From Terrisporobacter vanillatitrophus (lineage in GTDB: Bacteria; Bacillota; Clostridia; Peptostreptococcales; Peptostreptococcaceae): a DNA stretch of 64,000 nucleotides. The notes beneath the pieces were generated by a model. It was not told where the DNA came from and did no database searches. It saw only the letters and a list, made by a program, of their open reading frames with translations. How positions within the stretch are numbered: the stretch's first letter is position 1; each line of letters starts with the position of its first letter. Shown in pieces: positions 1 to 8,583 of this stretch. The position numbers and the translations under genes were made by a program. The stretch is taken from NCBI RefSeq assembly GCF_051148895.1, contig NZ_CP154625.1, forward strand, positions 1,922,001 to 1,986,000, read 5' to 3'.

Positions 1-623
1 TTGCTTTAATGAGTGGCGAAAATATGTTTGAAGCTACTACAGTTATATTGGCAACAGGCGTTCAATATGGGAAACCAATTAAAGGTGAAGAGGAATACTT
101 AGGTAGAGGTGTAGGCTATTGTGCTACTTGTGATGCTCCTTTATATAGAGAAAAAACTGTAGCTATTATAGGGTACAATAAAGAATCCGAAGAAGAAGCA
201 AATTTCTTAAATGAAATAGCATCTAAAACATACTTTATTCCAATGTATAAAAACGAAGGTCTTATGAGAGGAAATGATTTAGATACAGGTATAGAAGTTA
301 TAAATGAAAGACCAGTTGAAATAAAAGGAGAAATGTTAGTAAATCAGGTATCCTTTAAAAATAGCACTATAGATGTAGATGGTGTTTTTGTAATAAAAGA
401 TAGTGCATCACCAAAAACTTTAGTTCCAGGACTTGAAGTTGATGAATCACATGTCAAAGTTGATATAAATATGAATACTAATATTGCTGGATGTTTTGCA
501 TGTGGAGATATAGCTGGTAAACCTTATTCTTATATTAAATCAGCAGGGCAAGGTCAAATAGCAGCAATTAATGCAGTTTCATATTTAGATCAATTAAAAG
601 TAAAAGAAAAGAATATTAAATAA
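1..623 (+). CDS. Thioredoxin-reductase-like flavoprotein, C-terminal part (5' end outside window)
   Basis: The reading frame is open to the left edge, so the N-terminal FAD-binding start is missing; numbering below is from the Met at base 9. The redox motif CATC (residues 38-41) is followed by a short central domain and the C-terminal FAD-binding segment with CGDIAG. This is the arrangement of low-molecular-weight thioredoxin reductases, which reduce thioredoxin through the CxxC pair. Odd point: after the CxxC, the place of the NADPH-binding GGGDSA motif reads IIGYNKES, and the place of the HRRxxxRA motif reads PMYKNEGLM. Both nucleotide-binding signatures are therefore missing. That resembles the ferredoxin-linked, pyridine-nucleotide-independent thioredoxin reductases known from clostridia. 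Family membership is firm; the electron donor is inference. Confidence 0.85.
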   Translation, partial: ALMSGENMFEATTVILATGVQYGKPIKGEEEYLGRGVGYCATCDAPLYREKTVAIIGYNKESEEEANFLNEIASKTYFIPMYKNEGLMRGNDLDTGIEVINERPVEIKGEMLVNQVSFKNSTIDVDGVFVIKDSASPKTLVPGLEVDESHVKVDINMNTNIAGCFACGDIAGKPYSYIKSAGQGQIAAINAVSYLDQLKVKEKNIK

Positions 624-757
624 AATTTTCAGAGTTAATATTAATGACTTTTAATTCAAAATTCATTATATGTTAGCTCTTTTTTATTGCAATTACAAAT
701 ATTAATTTAATATGATGATTTTATGTAAAGATTTATAATATAAAAATAAAAAAATAC

Positions 758-806
758 TTGATAAAATTAATTAAGTGTACTATTATTTAGTTAAGTAAGC
801 ACTTAA
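758..806 (+). promoter_or_regulatory. Promoter and operator of the arsR-like gene
   Basis: A -35 element TTGATA (758-763) and a -10 element TATTAT (781-786) are 17 bases apart. Directly downstream, over the expected start of transcription, lies the perfect inverted repeat TTAAGT-aagc-ACTTAA (791-806). A half-like copy, TTAAGTG, begins at 771 inside the spacer. The position suits a repressor that blocks its own promoter, the usual mode of ArsR proteins. The sites are seen; binding by the adjacent regulator is inferred. Confidence 0.65.
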
Positions 807-823
807 ATAAAAAAGAGGTATCC

Positions 824-1195
824 ATGGAAACTTTAGTAAAGGTATTTAAAGCATTAAGTGATGAAACTAGATTGAAAATTTTAATGATTATATCTAGTAA
901 GATTATGTGCCAAAAAGGCATATCTAAGCATTTACAGATTTCAGACTCAGCAGTTTCTCAGCATATTAAAATATTAAAAGAAGCAAATATTTTAACAGGA
1001 TATAAAGAAGGATATTATGTTTTTTATAAAATTAATGAAGAAGTTTTTAATGAATGTATATCTTTTATGAAATTTATAAATGATGATGATCAAAATTTTA
1101 TACATATGACAAATATTGAAGCTAGCAAAAACTGTTGTGGAAATACTTGTAAAGGCAAGTCAAAATGTTGTAGAAAAAGGGAGGATTTAAGATGA
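824..1195 (+). CDS. ArsR-family metal-responsive repressor with Cys-rich tail
   Basis: This 123-residue protein is a typical small winged-helix ArsR/SmtB regulator. The opening ALSDETRLKIL and the recognition helix region ISKHLQISDSAVSQHIKIL (about 33-51) are characteristic. Cys29 sits where many family members bind metal. The C-terminal tail adds Cys104, 105, 109, 115 and 116, a likely metal or metalloid site. The gene starts after an AGAGGT ribosome site and overlaps the next gene by 4 bases (ATGA), so the two are translationally coupled. A palindrome over its promoter suggests autorepression. The inducer cannot be read from the sequence. Confidence 0.88.
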   Translation: METLVKVFKALSDETRLKILMIISSKIMCQKGISKHLQISDSAVSQHIKILKEANILTGYKEGYYVFYKINEEVFNECISFMKFINDDDQNFIHMTNIEASKNCCGNTCKGKSKCCRKREDLR

Positions 1196-1563
1196 AAATT
1201 TGTATACCAGTAGTAGAAAATAAAGGAATGGAAAGTACACCATATAATCACTTTGGATCAGCTCCAAAATTTTTAGTTGTTAATTTAGATGGAGAAGAAA
1301 TTGAAGTAATAGATAATGGTGATTTAAATCATGAGCACGGAAAATGTCAACCAATGAAGGCTTTAGCTAACAAAGCTGTAGATGTTGTTATAGTAAGAGG
1401 CATAGGAGCTGGAGCAATATCTAAATTAAATAGTATGGGAACTAAAGTATTTAGAGGTGTTGAAGGAAACGTAAAAGAAAACATTGAACTACTAAAAGAA
1501 AATAAATTAATGGAGTTTACTGCTAATAATGGTTGTAACCACCATGATTGTGGACATCACTAG
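1192..1563 (+). CDS. NifB/NifX-type iron-molybdenum cofactor-binding domain protein
   Basis: This 123-residue protein is a single dinitrogenase-cofactor-type domain. It has the opening MKICIPVVEN, HFGSAPKFLVV (20-30), the HGKCQP segment (49-54) and DVVIVRGIGAGA (64-75). Such stand-alone domains occur widely outside nitrogen fixation and are thought to bind iron-sulfur or other metal clusters. A C-terminal tail of alternating Cys and His (NGCNHHDCGHH) looks metal binding. It is coupled by a 4-base overlap to the ArsR-like regulator, which suggests a metal-handling role. Its actual ligand is unknown. Confidence 0.82.
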   Translation: MKICIPVVENKGMESTPYNHFGSAPKFLVVNLDGEEIEVIDNGDLNHEHGKCQPMKALANKAVDVVIVRGIGAGAISKLNSMGTKVFRGVEGNVKENIELLKENKLMEFTANNGCNHHDCGHH

Positions 1564-1570
1564 AAAATAA

Positions 1571-1616
1571 AAAACATCTTGAAGCTAATATTAGCTTCAA
1601 GATGTTTTAATTTTCT
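1571..1616. terminator. Intrinsic terminator, bidirectional
   Basis: An 18-base perfect inverted repeat (1571-1588 with 1591-1608) ends in a T-rich run on the + strand and an A-rich run before it. It separates the converging genes ending at 1563 (+) and 1615 (-). Confidence 0.85.
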
Positions 1617-2079
1617 ATTCTATATTGTTAATATCTTTTTTACATTCCTCAATTTTATCTGAAAATGCATTTAAAGTTTCTTCAAGTTGACTAATGTTAA
1701 CGTCAGAAATACCGTAGTTTAAAAATAAATTTTCCACATCTGTTGTTAAAGAAGTTATTGCATTATTTAAGTTTAAAAAATTATTGAAATTATCAAGTTT
1801 TTTAGCTTTTTTAAATTTGCTTAAATCCTTTTGAATAAATGAAACTATTTCAATTTCCTTATGAAATATACCTTTGCCCAGTGGATAAGGCTCAATTCTT
1901 TGTAAAAAATATTGATTTTTATGATTTATATTATATGTATATGTAATATCTAAATCATCAATTTTAAATTTAATAAAATATAAATATCCTCTAACACGAG
2001 TTATTTTAGTAGCTCCGATTTGTCTAAGTAGTATTTCAATAGAATCACCTTTTGTGCTATAAGTATCTATGATTTTCAT
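1615..2079 (-). CDS. Conserved-looking protein of unknown function
   Basis: A 154-residue soluble protein that I do not recognise. The first half is rich in beta-strand-like stretches (TRVRGYLYFIKFKIDDLDITYTY). The second half looks helical and probably coiled (about 95-150, ending ISQLEETLNAFSDKIEECKKDI). No signal peptide or membrane segment is visible. It starts after GGATGGTGATATA, a plausible ribosome site. It lies 16 bases downstream of the ion transporter on the same strand and may be co-transcribed with it. Confidence 0.6.
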   Translation of the reverse strand: MKIIDTYSTKGDSIEILLRQIGATKITRVRGYLYFIKFKIDDLDITYTYNINHKNQYFLQRIEPYPLGKGIFHKEIEIVSFIQKDLSKFKKAKKLDNFNNFLNLNNAITSLTTDVENLFLNYGISDVNISQLEETLNAFSDKIEECKKDINNIE

Positions 2080-2095
2080 TATATCACCATCCTAG

Positions 2096-3355
2096 TTAAT
2101 ATTTTAATAATAAATATATGGTTGAAATAAAAACTGTCAGTAACATGACTGGGAAGCCAAGTTTAAAGTATTTGTTAAAAGAAATATCATATCCATGCTT
2201 TTCACCAATATTTGCTAAAACCACATTGGCTGAAGCGCCTATTAATGTTCCGTTTCCACCTAGACAAGCACCTAAAGACGTTGCCCACCAAAGTGGCATA
2301 ACATTCATTCCTTGAGATTCCATAGTAAGTATTAATGGAATTAAAGTGGCTACAAATGGTATATTATCAAGGAAAGAAGATATTATAGCTGAAATCCATA
2401 ATATAAGACACATTGTATATGTAGTATTTCCTTTTGTTAAATTTATTAAAAACTTTGCAAGGTTATCGATAATACCTGACTCAGAAAGTCCACCTACAAC
2501 TATAAATAAGCCTATAAAAAATAATATTGTACTCCACTCAACGCTACTTAGTATTTCGTTTGTATCTTGTTTGCCTATTATAAGCATAATACATGCTCCG
2601 GATAAAGCAATCATAGAAGATTCTATATTTAAGCTACTATGAAAAATAAACCCAAGCAAAATTAAGAATAAAACACAGATACTTTTATAAAGTAGAGGTC
2701 TGTCTTGTATAGCTTTTTCCTCATCTAAAGAAGTAACACATGCCTCGTTAGCCATATTAGAAATGTCTTTTTTATATATTACCTTAAAACATATAATTAT
2801 AGCTACTAAAATAACTACAACGGCAGGCCCCACATTAATAATAAAATCAGAAAAACTTAAATTTGCAGCACTACCAATCATAATATTTGGAGGGTCTCCT
2901 ATTAAGGTAGATGTACCTCCAACATTAGAAGCAATTATTTCTGTCATAAGAAATGGAATAGGATTAACATTAAGTATCTGACATATTACAATGGTCATAG
3001 GGCCTATTAATAATACAGTTGTTACGTTATCAAGCAATGCAGATAATACAGCTGTAATAATAATAAAATAAACCATTATTTTCCAAGGATTTCCTTTAGA
3101 CTTCTTTGCTGCATAAATAGCAATATATTCAAATAAACCAGAATTTTTAACTATTGATACTACAATCATCATACCCATAAGTACCCCAATAGTATTAAAG
3201 TCTATATGTGAAATAGCTTTCTCTAAAGTTAAAACATTGGTTATTATCATAAGGACAGCGCCACTAATAGCAGCTACAGTTCTATCTATTTTCTCTGTTA
3301 CAATAAATAGTATTACTGCAGCGAAGATTAAAATTGATATAATTTGAATACTCAT
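2096..3355 (-). CDS. ArsB/NhaD-superfamily ion transporter
   Basis: This 419-residue protein is very hydrophobic, with about 11-12 membrane segments. The signature GTSTLIGDPPN (about 149-159) and the related GNGTLIGASANVV near the C-terminus are the paired re-entrant motifs of the ArsB/NhaD/CitM ion transporter superfamily. Members export arsenite, exchange sodium for protons or carry organic anions, and the sequence alone does not settle which. No arsenate reductase is next to it. The start is supported by a GGAGGTGATTTT ribosome site. The short unknown gene downstream (1615-2079) may share its transcript. Confidence 0.85.
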   Translation of the reverse strand: MSIQIISILIFAAVILFIVTEKIDRTVAAISGAVLMIITNVLTLEKAISHIDFNTIGVLMGMMIVVSIVKNSGLFEYIAIYAAKKSKGNPWKIMVYFIIITAVLSALLDNVTTVLLIGPMTIVICQILNVNPIPFLMTEIIASNVGGTSTLIGDPPNIMIGSAANLSFSDFIINVGPAVVVILVAIIICFKVIYKKDISNMANEACVTSLDEEKAIQDRPLLYKSICVLFLILLGFIFHSSLNIESSMIALSGACIMLIIGKQDTNEILSSVEWSTILFFIGLFIVVGGLSESGIIDNLAKFLINLTKGNTTYTMCLILWISAIISSFLDNIPFVATLIPLILTMESQGMNVMPLWWATSLGACLGGNGTLIGASANVVLANIGEKHGYDISFNKYFKLGFPVMLLTVFISTIYLLLKY

Positions 3356-3545
3356 AAAATCACCTCCATAGTCATTTAATAATTGTTAATATTAGTCATA
3401 TTATTAATATTAGCACAAATTTACAAAAAGTTAATAATAAAACTGATTTTATATTGTTAATATATTAATTAAAGAGAAAATGAAAGAGTACTATAAGAAG
3501 ACGTTCAATTTATATAAAGATCTTTTAAAATTTTAAATAATAAAC

Positions 3546-3575
3546 TTGTATTAAGGAAATGAATTGGGATATAAT
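3546..3575 (+). promoter_or_regulatory. Probable recQ promoter
   Basis: TATAAT at 3570-3575 is preceded, 18 bases upstream, by TTGTAT (3546-3551). The 7-base inverted pair AACTTGT (3544-3550) and ACAAGTT (about 3587-3593) flanks the -10 element, but no clear LexA box is visible. Confidence 0.45.
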
Positions 3576-3612
3576 TATTAACAAACACAAGTTCGTATGT
3601 AGGAGATGAAAT

Positions 3613-6090
3613 ATGTATAAAAAACCTATAGAAATATTGGAAAAGTATTTTGGATATAAAGAATTTAGAAAAGGCCAAGAGGAAATAATTAATTCCATAC
3701 TAAATAAAAAAGATGTGGTAGCTATAATGCCAACAGGTGGTGGGAAGTCATTATGTTACCAAATTCCAGCTCTTATGTTAGATGGTATTACCATAGTTAT
3801 ATCACCACTAATATCTTTAATGAAAGATCAAGTAGACACTTTAAATTCAATGAATATTAAATCCTCATATATAAATAGTTCTTTATCAGATAATGAAATA
3901 AAAAATATACTAAATGGTGTATATAATAAGGAATATAAGATTATATATGTGGCTCCAGAAAGATTAGATAATTATGAGTTTATAAACACTATTAAAAGAA
4001 TGAATATAAGTCAAATTGCAATAGATGAGGCTCACTGTATTTCACAATGGGGTCATGATTTTAGAAAAAGTTATACTAAAATATCACATTTTATTTATAC
4101 TTTAGAAAAAAGGCCCATAATTACTTCTTTTACTGCAACTGCATCCACTAAAGTAAAAGAAGATATAATAAAGAATTTAAAGTTGCAAGATTACAATGAG
4201 TATATTACAGGATTTAATAGAGATAATTTGGAGATAGACATAGTTAAAAACTGCAATAAAAAAGAATATATATTAAACTATATTGAAAAGAATAAAGACA
4301 ATAGTGGAATAGTGTATGCTGCTACTAGAAAATCTGTAGAAGCAATATATGAGAGCCTAAAGAAGAGAAATTATTCTGTTGTAAAGTACCATGGTGGACT
4401 AAATAATGAAGAGAGACAGCACTATCAAGAGTTATTTGTAAAGGATGATAAAAATATAATGATAGCAACAAATGCTTTTGGAATGGGTATAGATAAGAGT
4501 AATATTAGATGGATTCTTCACTATAATATGCCACAAAGTATAGAAAACTATTATCAAGAAATAGGTAGAGCTGGAAGAGATGGAGAAAAAAGTAGATGTA
4601 CCTTATTATTTTCACCACAAGATATTCAGACACAAAAACTACTTATTGATTCTGGTATATCCAATATGGAAAGAAAACAAAGTCAATATAATAAATTACA
4701 ACAGATAATAGATTTAGTTTATAGCAATGATTGTTATAGGAAAAATATATTAAATTACTTTGGAGAAGAATTTAAAAATAAATGTGACAATTGTAGTAAT
4801 TGCTTAAATAGAGGAGTTATGGTTGATAAAAGTGAGGATGCCATGAAGGTAATCTCCTGTATTGTCAGAATGAAAAGAAGCTATGGAATAAATATGATTG
4901 TGGATGTGCTAAAAGGATCTAAAAATAAGAAAGTAATTAATTTAGGTTTTAATAGTTTATCTACATATGGTATTATGAAAAACTATAAAAGTGAAGAACT
5001 AAAAATATTTATTAATACTTTAATATCTCATGGTTACTTAGATATGGTAGAAAGTGTTTCAAATAATACTTCTTTTGCAATTATAAGAATTAACAACATG
5101 TCAAAAGAAGTAATCAAGGGAAATAAAAAAGTAATGTTATATGAAATTTCTTCACAAGAAGATGAAAAAGAAGTTAACTATTTATATGATAAACTGAAAG
5201 AGATAAGATTTATTGTAGCTAAGAAAAATAATATTGCACCATATATGGTATTTTCTGATTCCACTCTTATGGAGATGAGTAAGAAGTATCCTACAAATAA
5301 AGAAGAAATGCTAGATATATCTGGCGTAGGAGAAGTTAAATTTGATAAATATGGTGAAATGTTTATTGAAGAAATAATAAAATATACAAATGAAAATAAT
5401 ATAAAAATAAGTGGCAAAAATGAAGAAAACAATAATTTAAAACAATACGATGAATTTTTATATGTAAATAGTAATAAAGAGCTTTATGACAGACTTAAAG
5501 AGCTTCGTGCATTTTATGCAAAAAAAGAAAATATTATTTTCTATAAAATATTATCTAAAAATACACTAAAAGAGATTAGCGGAAGATATCCTGTAAGTGA
5601 AAAAGAATTATTAGATATTAGTGGTATAGGTACAGTAAAATTCAAAAAATATGGTGAAGACATTATTAAAGTAGTAAAGGAATATTTAGAAGAAAAAAAT
5701 ATGAATCCTGCTTGGCAAGAAAAAAAGAAGCTTAATATAGTTATAGACGGAGATAATCGTAAAAATAACGAAATAGCTTTAGATTTACTTAATCAAGGAA
5801 AAGACTTGAATGATGTAAGTTTAGAAGTTGAAGTATCTCCGGCGACTTTACTAACTTATGTTAATGACTATATTATAGAAGGTAATACTTTAAATTTTGA
5901 TTTGAAATTAAGTGAACACTATAATGAAAGTGAAAAGAATAAAATCTTAAAAGCTATAGATGAGTGTAAAAGTCAAAACTTAAACTTAATCAAAAAAATA
6001 CTTCCATCCAACATTAAATACGAAAGTATTATGTCAGTAATAATTGAAAATAATTTGAATTTGTCAAATAAAAAGAAGGAATTATGTTAA
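3613..6090 (+). CDS. recQ: ATP-dependent DNA helicase RecQ with two HRDC domains
   Basis: An 825-residue superfamily 2 helicase acting 3' to 5' in recombinational repair. Walker A TGGGKS (41-46) and the DEAH box (138-141) are intact, as are the family motifs SFTATAS (172-178) and QEIGRAGRDG. The zinc-binding part of the RecQ-Ct region has Cys in NDCYRKNIL and CDNCSNC. Two similar HRDC-type domains follow (about 522-592 and 622-692), each with a DISGxGxxKFxKYG hairpin-like end. A C-terminal winged-helix-like segment (about 720-780) is last. At 825 residues it is longer than the usual ~600, because of the duplicated HRDC and the C-terminal addition. It starts after GTAGGAGATGAAAT and appears to be transcribed from its own promoter. 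Confidence 0.95.
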   Translation: MYKKPIEILEKYFGYKEFRKGQEEIINSILNKKDVVAIMPTGGGKSLCYQIPALMLDGITIVISPLISLMKDQVDTLNSMNIKSSYINSSLSDNEIKNILNGVYNKEYKIIYVAPERLDNYEFINTIKRMNISQIAIDEAHCISQWGHDFRKSYTKISHFIYTLEKRPIITSFTATASTKVKEDIIKNLKLQDYNEYITGFNRDNLEIDIVKNCNKKEYILNYIEKNKDNSGIVYAATRKSVEAIYESLKKRNYSVVKYHGGLNNEERQHYQELFVKDDKNIMIATNAFGMGIDKSNIRWILHYNMPQSIENYYQEIGRAGRDGEKSRCTLLFSPQDIQTQKLLIDSGISNMERKQSQYNKLQQIIDLVYSNDCYRKNILNYFGEEFKNKCDNCSNCLNRGVMVDKSEDAMKVISCIVRMKRSYGINMIVDVLKGSKNKKVINLGFNSLSTYGIMKNYKSEELKIFINTLISHGYLDMVESVSNNTSFAIIRINNMSKEVIKGNKKVMLYEISSQEDEKEVNYLYDKLKEIRFIVAKKNNIAPYMVFSDSTLMEMSKKYPTNKEEMLDISGVGEVKFDKYGEMFIEEIIKYTNENNIKISGKNEENNNLKQYDEFLYVNSNKELYDRLKELRAFYAKKENIIFYKILSKNTLKEISGRYPVSEKELLDISGIGTVKFKKYGEDIIKVVKEYLEEKNMNPAWQEKKKLNIVIDGDNRKNNEIALDLLNQGKDLNDVSLEVEVSPATLLTYVNDYIIEGNTLNFDLKLSEHYNESEKNKILKAIDECKSQNLNLIKKILPSNIKYESIMSVIIENNLNLSNKKKELC

Positions 6091-6138
6091 GTATTATAGA
6101 ATAAGTTATCTAATTATACTTATTGGTGGAGGCTTAAT

Positions 6139-6387
6139 ATGGATAGATGGAAAAGGCTCAATGTATTTGTAAGTTTAGGAGGTTTAGCACTTTTTATAAT
6201 AAGTTTATTGTTTGTTAAATATAATCCTTTAATACTTTGCTTGGCAGCGTTTGGATTAGGTATTGCATGGAAGGGTTTTAAAAATATTTATAAAAATGTG
6301 GATCCACCTAGTATGGAAAAAGTATCAAATCCTTATGATAAAAATATAGCAAAAAAAAATAAGAAAAAAAAGAAAAGAAAAAGATAA
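6139..6387 (+). CDS. Small two-helix membrane protein with lysine-rich tail
   Basis: This 82-residue protein has two membrane segments (about 9-28 and 29-48). A soluble tail ends in an almost unbroken run of Lys and Arg, which by the positive-inside rule should be cytoplasmic. I know no function for it. A good ribosome site (GGTGGAGG) precedes the ATG, and it lies 48 bases after recQ with a terminator behind it, so it is probably the last gene of the recQ transcript. Confidence 0.7.
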   Translation: MDRWKRLNVFVSLGGLALFIISLLFVKYNPLILCLAAFGLGIAWKGFKNIYKNVDPPSMEKVSNPYDKNIAKKNKKKKKRKR

Positions 6388-6393
6388 TTATTC

Positions 6394-6432
6394 ATAAAGC
6401 CATAGTATATTACTACTATGGCTTTATATTTT
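6394..6432 (+). terminator. Intrinsic terminator after the recQ unit
   Basis: A 14-base inverted repeat (6394-6407 with 6414-6427) is followed by a T-rich stretch. Confidence 0.8.
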
Positions 6433-6538
6433 AAATATGATTAAGTTAAATATAAAAAAATATATATGTATTTCTTGGGAAATATATATTATATAAATAA
6501 GCATAAAACTATTATGTATTTTAAATAAGGAGGTTTAT

Positions 6539-7261
6539 ATGGATGATTATATAATTGATGCAAAAGTCCAACACAAACTATGGAAAAGAGAAATGGAAAA
6601 AAAGGTATCATTAATAAATAAGATAGCATCGAATACACAAAAAAAGTTTAATAGTATGTTGCCTCGAAAATATCATGAAATATTAACTAATTCAGTTAAA
6701 ACCATGGTAAAAACAGTACTATTTGGATATAAATATATTACTAAAGAACCATTTAAGAATCTTTCCATAGAAGAAAGAGAAAAAATTGCTAAAAATAAAA
6801 TAAATTTCTATAAAAAGACTGCTATGGCGGAAGGGTTTGCAACAGGAGCTGGTGGATTTATATTAGGAATGACTGACTTTCCATTACTTCTTAGTATAAA
6901 AGTAAAACTATTATATGATATTGCTACAGTTTATGGATTTGATGTGAGAGATTATAAAGAAAGATTATATATACTTAATATTATTCAGTTGGCTTTTTCT
7001 TCTCAAAGTCATAGTAAAAGTGTTTTTAATAAAATGGAAAACTGGGATGAGTATTCAGATCATTTACCAGGTAATATTGATGATTTTGACTGGGAATCAT
7101 TTCAACAAGAATATAGAGACTATTTAGATTTAGCAAAGTTACTTCAATTAATGCCAGGAATAGGTGCAGCAGTTGGCTTTTATGTTAATGGAAAGTTACT
7201 TGATAAATTAGGAGATGTAGCAATAAATTCATATCGTATGAGATTAGAAGAATTTAAATAA
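6539..7261 (+). CDS. EcsC-family protein
   Basis: This 240-residue protein has the pattern of the EcsC family. It has a charged N-terminal helix region, a central glycine-rich hydrophobic hairpin (AEGFATGAGGFILGMTDF, about 97-114), and a second one near the C-terminus (PGIGAAVGFYVNGKLL). The family is named after the third gene of the Bacillus ecs ABC transporter locus, but no ABC genes are adjacent here and its function is unknown. AAGGAGGTTTAT gives a strong ribosome site. It forms a single-gene unit with a terminator. Confidence 0.82.
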   Translation: MDDYIIDAKVQHKLWKREMEKKVSLINKIASNTQKKFNSMLPRKYHEILTNSVKTMVKTVLFGYKYITKEPFKNLSIEEREKIAKNKINFYKKTAMAEGFATGAGGFILGMTDFPLLLSIKVKLLYDIATVYGFDVRDYKERLYILNIIQLAFSSQSHSKSVFNKMENWDEYSDHLPGNIDDFDWESFQQEYRDYLDLAKLLQLMPGIGAAVGFYVNGKLLDKLGDVAINSYRMRLEEFK

Positions 7262-7291
7262 TATAATAGAAAAGTATATAAACTTAAGTAA

Positions 7292-7333
7292 AAATCGCCA
7301 AACATATTGTAATTAAATAATGTTTGACGATTT
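7292..7333. terminator. Intrinsic terminator between converging genes
   Basis: 14-base arms (7292-7305 and 7320-7333) with one mismatch, AT-rich on both sides. It serves the EcsC gene and probably the small minus-strand gene. Confidence 0.65.
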
Positions 7334-7350
7334 AATTATATAACTATAAT

Positions 7351-7578
7351 TTAAATTTCCTTAAGTGAAATAATTGAGTTATTAGGTAAATAATAAGTAT
7401 TTTCCTTGTCATAATTGCTTCTGTGATGATCTGAACCTGAATTTGATAATGTTGGTGCTATAGTAATTGAATTTTCGTCAGAATCTATTATTTCTCCAAC
7501 TATAGGAACAGAACTTAAGTAAGTATTTACTTCAACAGGCTTTTGTAAAAAAATATTATATGAATTATTATTATCCAT
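7351..7578 (-). CDS. Small protein of unknown function
   Basis: A 75-residue soluble protein starting MDNNNSYNIFLQKPVEV and ending in NNSIISLKEI. I chose this start, not the possible upstream one at 7650, because AAAAGGAGTG sits seven bases before it. The centre has a beta-like PIVGEIIDSDENSITI stretch, then a Ser/His/Asn-rich linker. The composition is reminiscent of small spore-associated proteins, but no family is recognised. It is alone on its strand. Confidence 0.55.
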   Translation of the reverse strand: MDNNNSYNIFLQKPVEVNTYLSSVPIVGEIIDSDENSITIAPTLSNSGSDHHRSNYDKENTYYLPNNSIISLKEI

Positions 7579-7770
7579 TATTTTCACTCCTTTTAAGTAA
7601 TAAAATGTAGATATAGTAATATTATTAAATTTTTCTGATAATATATTCACTGGGACAGAAAAAATGAATAAAAGACACTATTTGAAATAAATAAATTGGT
7701 AGTAACTGTTAAAAAATGAAGTAATTATAGTATAATTAAATTAAAATATTTACAAATAGGGGATGTTTAT

Positions 7771-8583
7771 ATGCAAATTAATTTTATACAATCAATTTAT
7801 AATTTGAAAAGTGTAGATGATATATCAAATAAGAGAAGCATAATCCATAAATTGAATCCAGTTGTAAAGATACTAGCTACTTTAATATATATCATAACAG
7901 TAATCTCCTTTCATAAGTATGACATAATTGGATTATTGCCTTTACTTTTATTTATAATTGTTACAGTATACTTAGGTGATATACCATTTAGGAGTATATG
8001 GAAAATATCATTAGTTGGTTTACCTCTTTTATTAGGTATAGGAATATTTAATCTTATATTTGAAAGAACTGTCATAAGTCGAATAGGAATGATACCAATA
8101 ACTTTAGGAATGATATCCTTTATAAGTTTAATGCTTAAAGGCCTACTAACAATATCTAGTGGTATTTTGCTAATATCATCTACTGGTATTGAAGGGTTAT
8201 CAAGAGGTCTTCGATTTTTAAAGGTTCCTAAAATATTTACTAATCAAATAGTTTTTACTTATAGATATATTTTTGTGCTTATAGAAAGTGTTGGAGAAGT
8301 TTATAATGCTTATATGTTAAGAGCACCAAATGAAAAAGGAGTAAATTTAAAATTTTGTGGTTCTCTTCTAGGTCAGATTTTACTTAGAAGTTTTGAAAGA
8401 GCAGAAGTTGTTTATAATGCAATGATACTTAGAGGGTTTTCAGGAGAGTACATATCTTTGGAAAATGAAAGCTTTAAAAAAAATGATTTTATTTACATTA
8501 CTTTTTGGATTATATTTTTTATTGTTGTTAAGTATGTAAATATACCATTATTTTTAGGTGCATTAGTAATGGGGGGAATATAA
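7771..8583 (+). CDS. ecfT: Energy-coupling factor transporter membrane protein EcfT
   Basis: The 270-residue integral membrane T-component of an ECF vitamin or metal transporter. It has about five membrane segments. The two coupling-helix motifs with a conserved Arg, YMLRAPN (about 181-187) and MILRGFSGE (about 217-225), normally contact the ATPase grooves. The gene overlaps the next by one base (TAATG), so EcfT and EcfA are translationally coupled. No substrate-binding S-component is adjacent, which suggests a shared module serving S-components elsewhere. Three S-component-like genes lie in this window: thiT at 13858, a membrane protein at 32810 and queT at 44588. Pairing with any of them is inference. 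Confidence 0.9.
   Translation: MQINFIQSIYNLKSVDDISNKRSIIHKLNPVVKILATLIYIITVISFHKYDIIGLLPLLLFIIVTVYLGDIPFRSIWKISLVGLPLLLGIGIFNLIFERTVISRIGMIPITLGMISFISLMLKGLLTISSGILLISSTGIEGLSRGLRFLKVPKIFTNQIVFTYRYIFVLIESVGEVYNAYMLRAPNEKGVNLKFCGSLLGQILLRSFERAEVVYNAMILRGFSGEYISLENESFKKNDFIYITFWIIFFIVVKYVNIPLFLGALVMGGI

Noticed and set aside
2118..2981. Open frames on the + strand opposite the ion transporter
   Set aside because: They lie within a well-supported minus-strand membrane protein gene, lack ribosome sites and encode low-quality sequences.
7579..7650. Upstream extension of the small minus-strand gene to an ATG at 7650
   Set aside because: No ribosome site precedes 7650, while AAAAGGAGTG sits correctly before the ATG at 7578.
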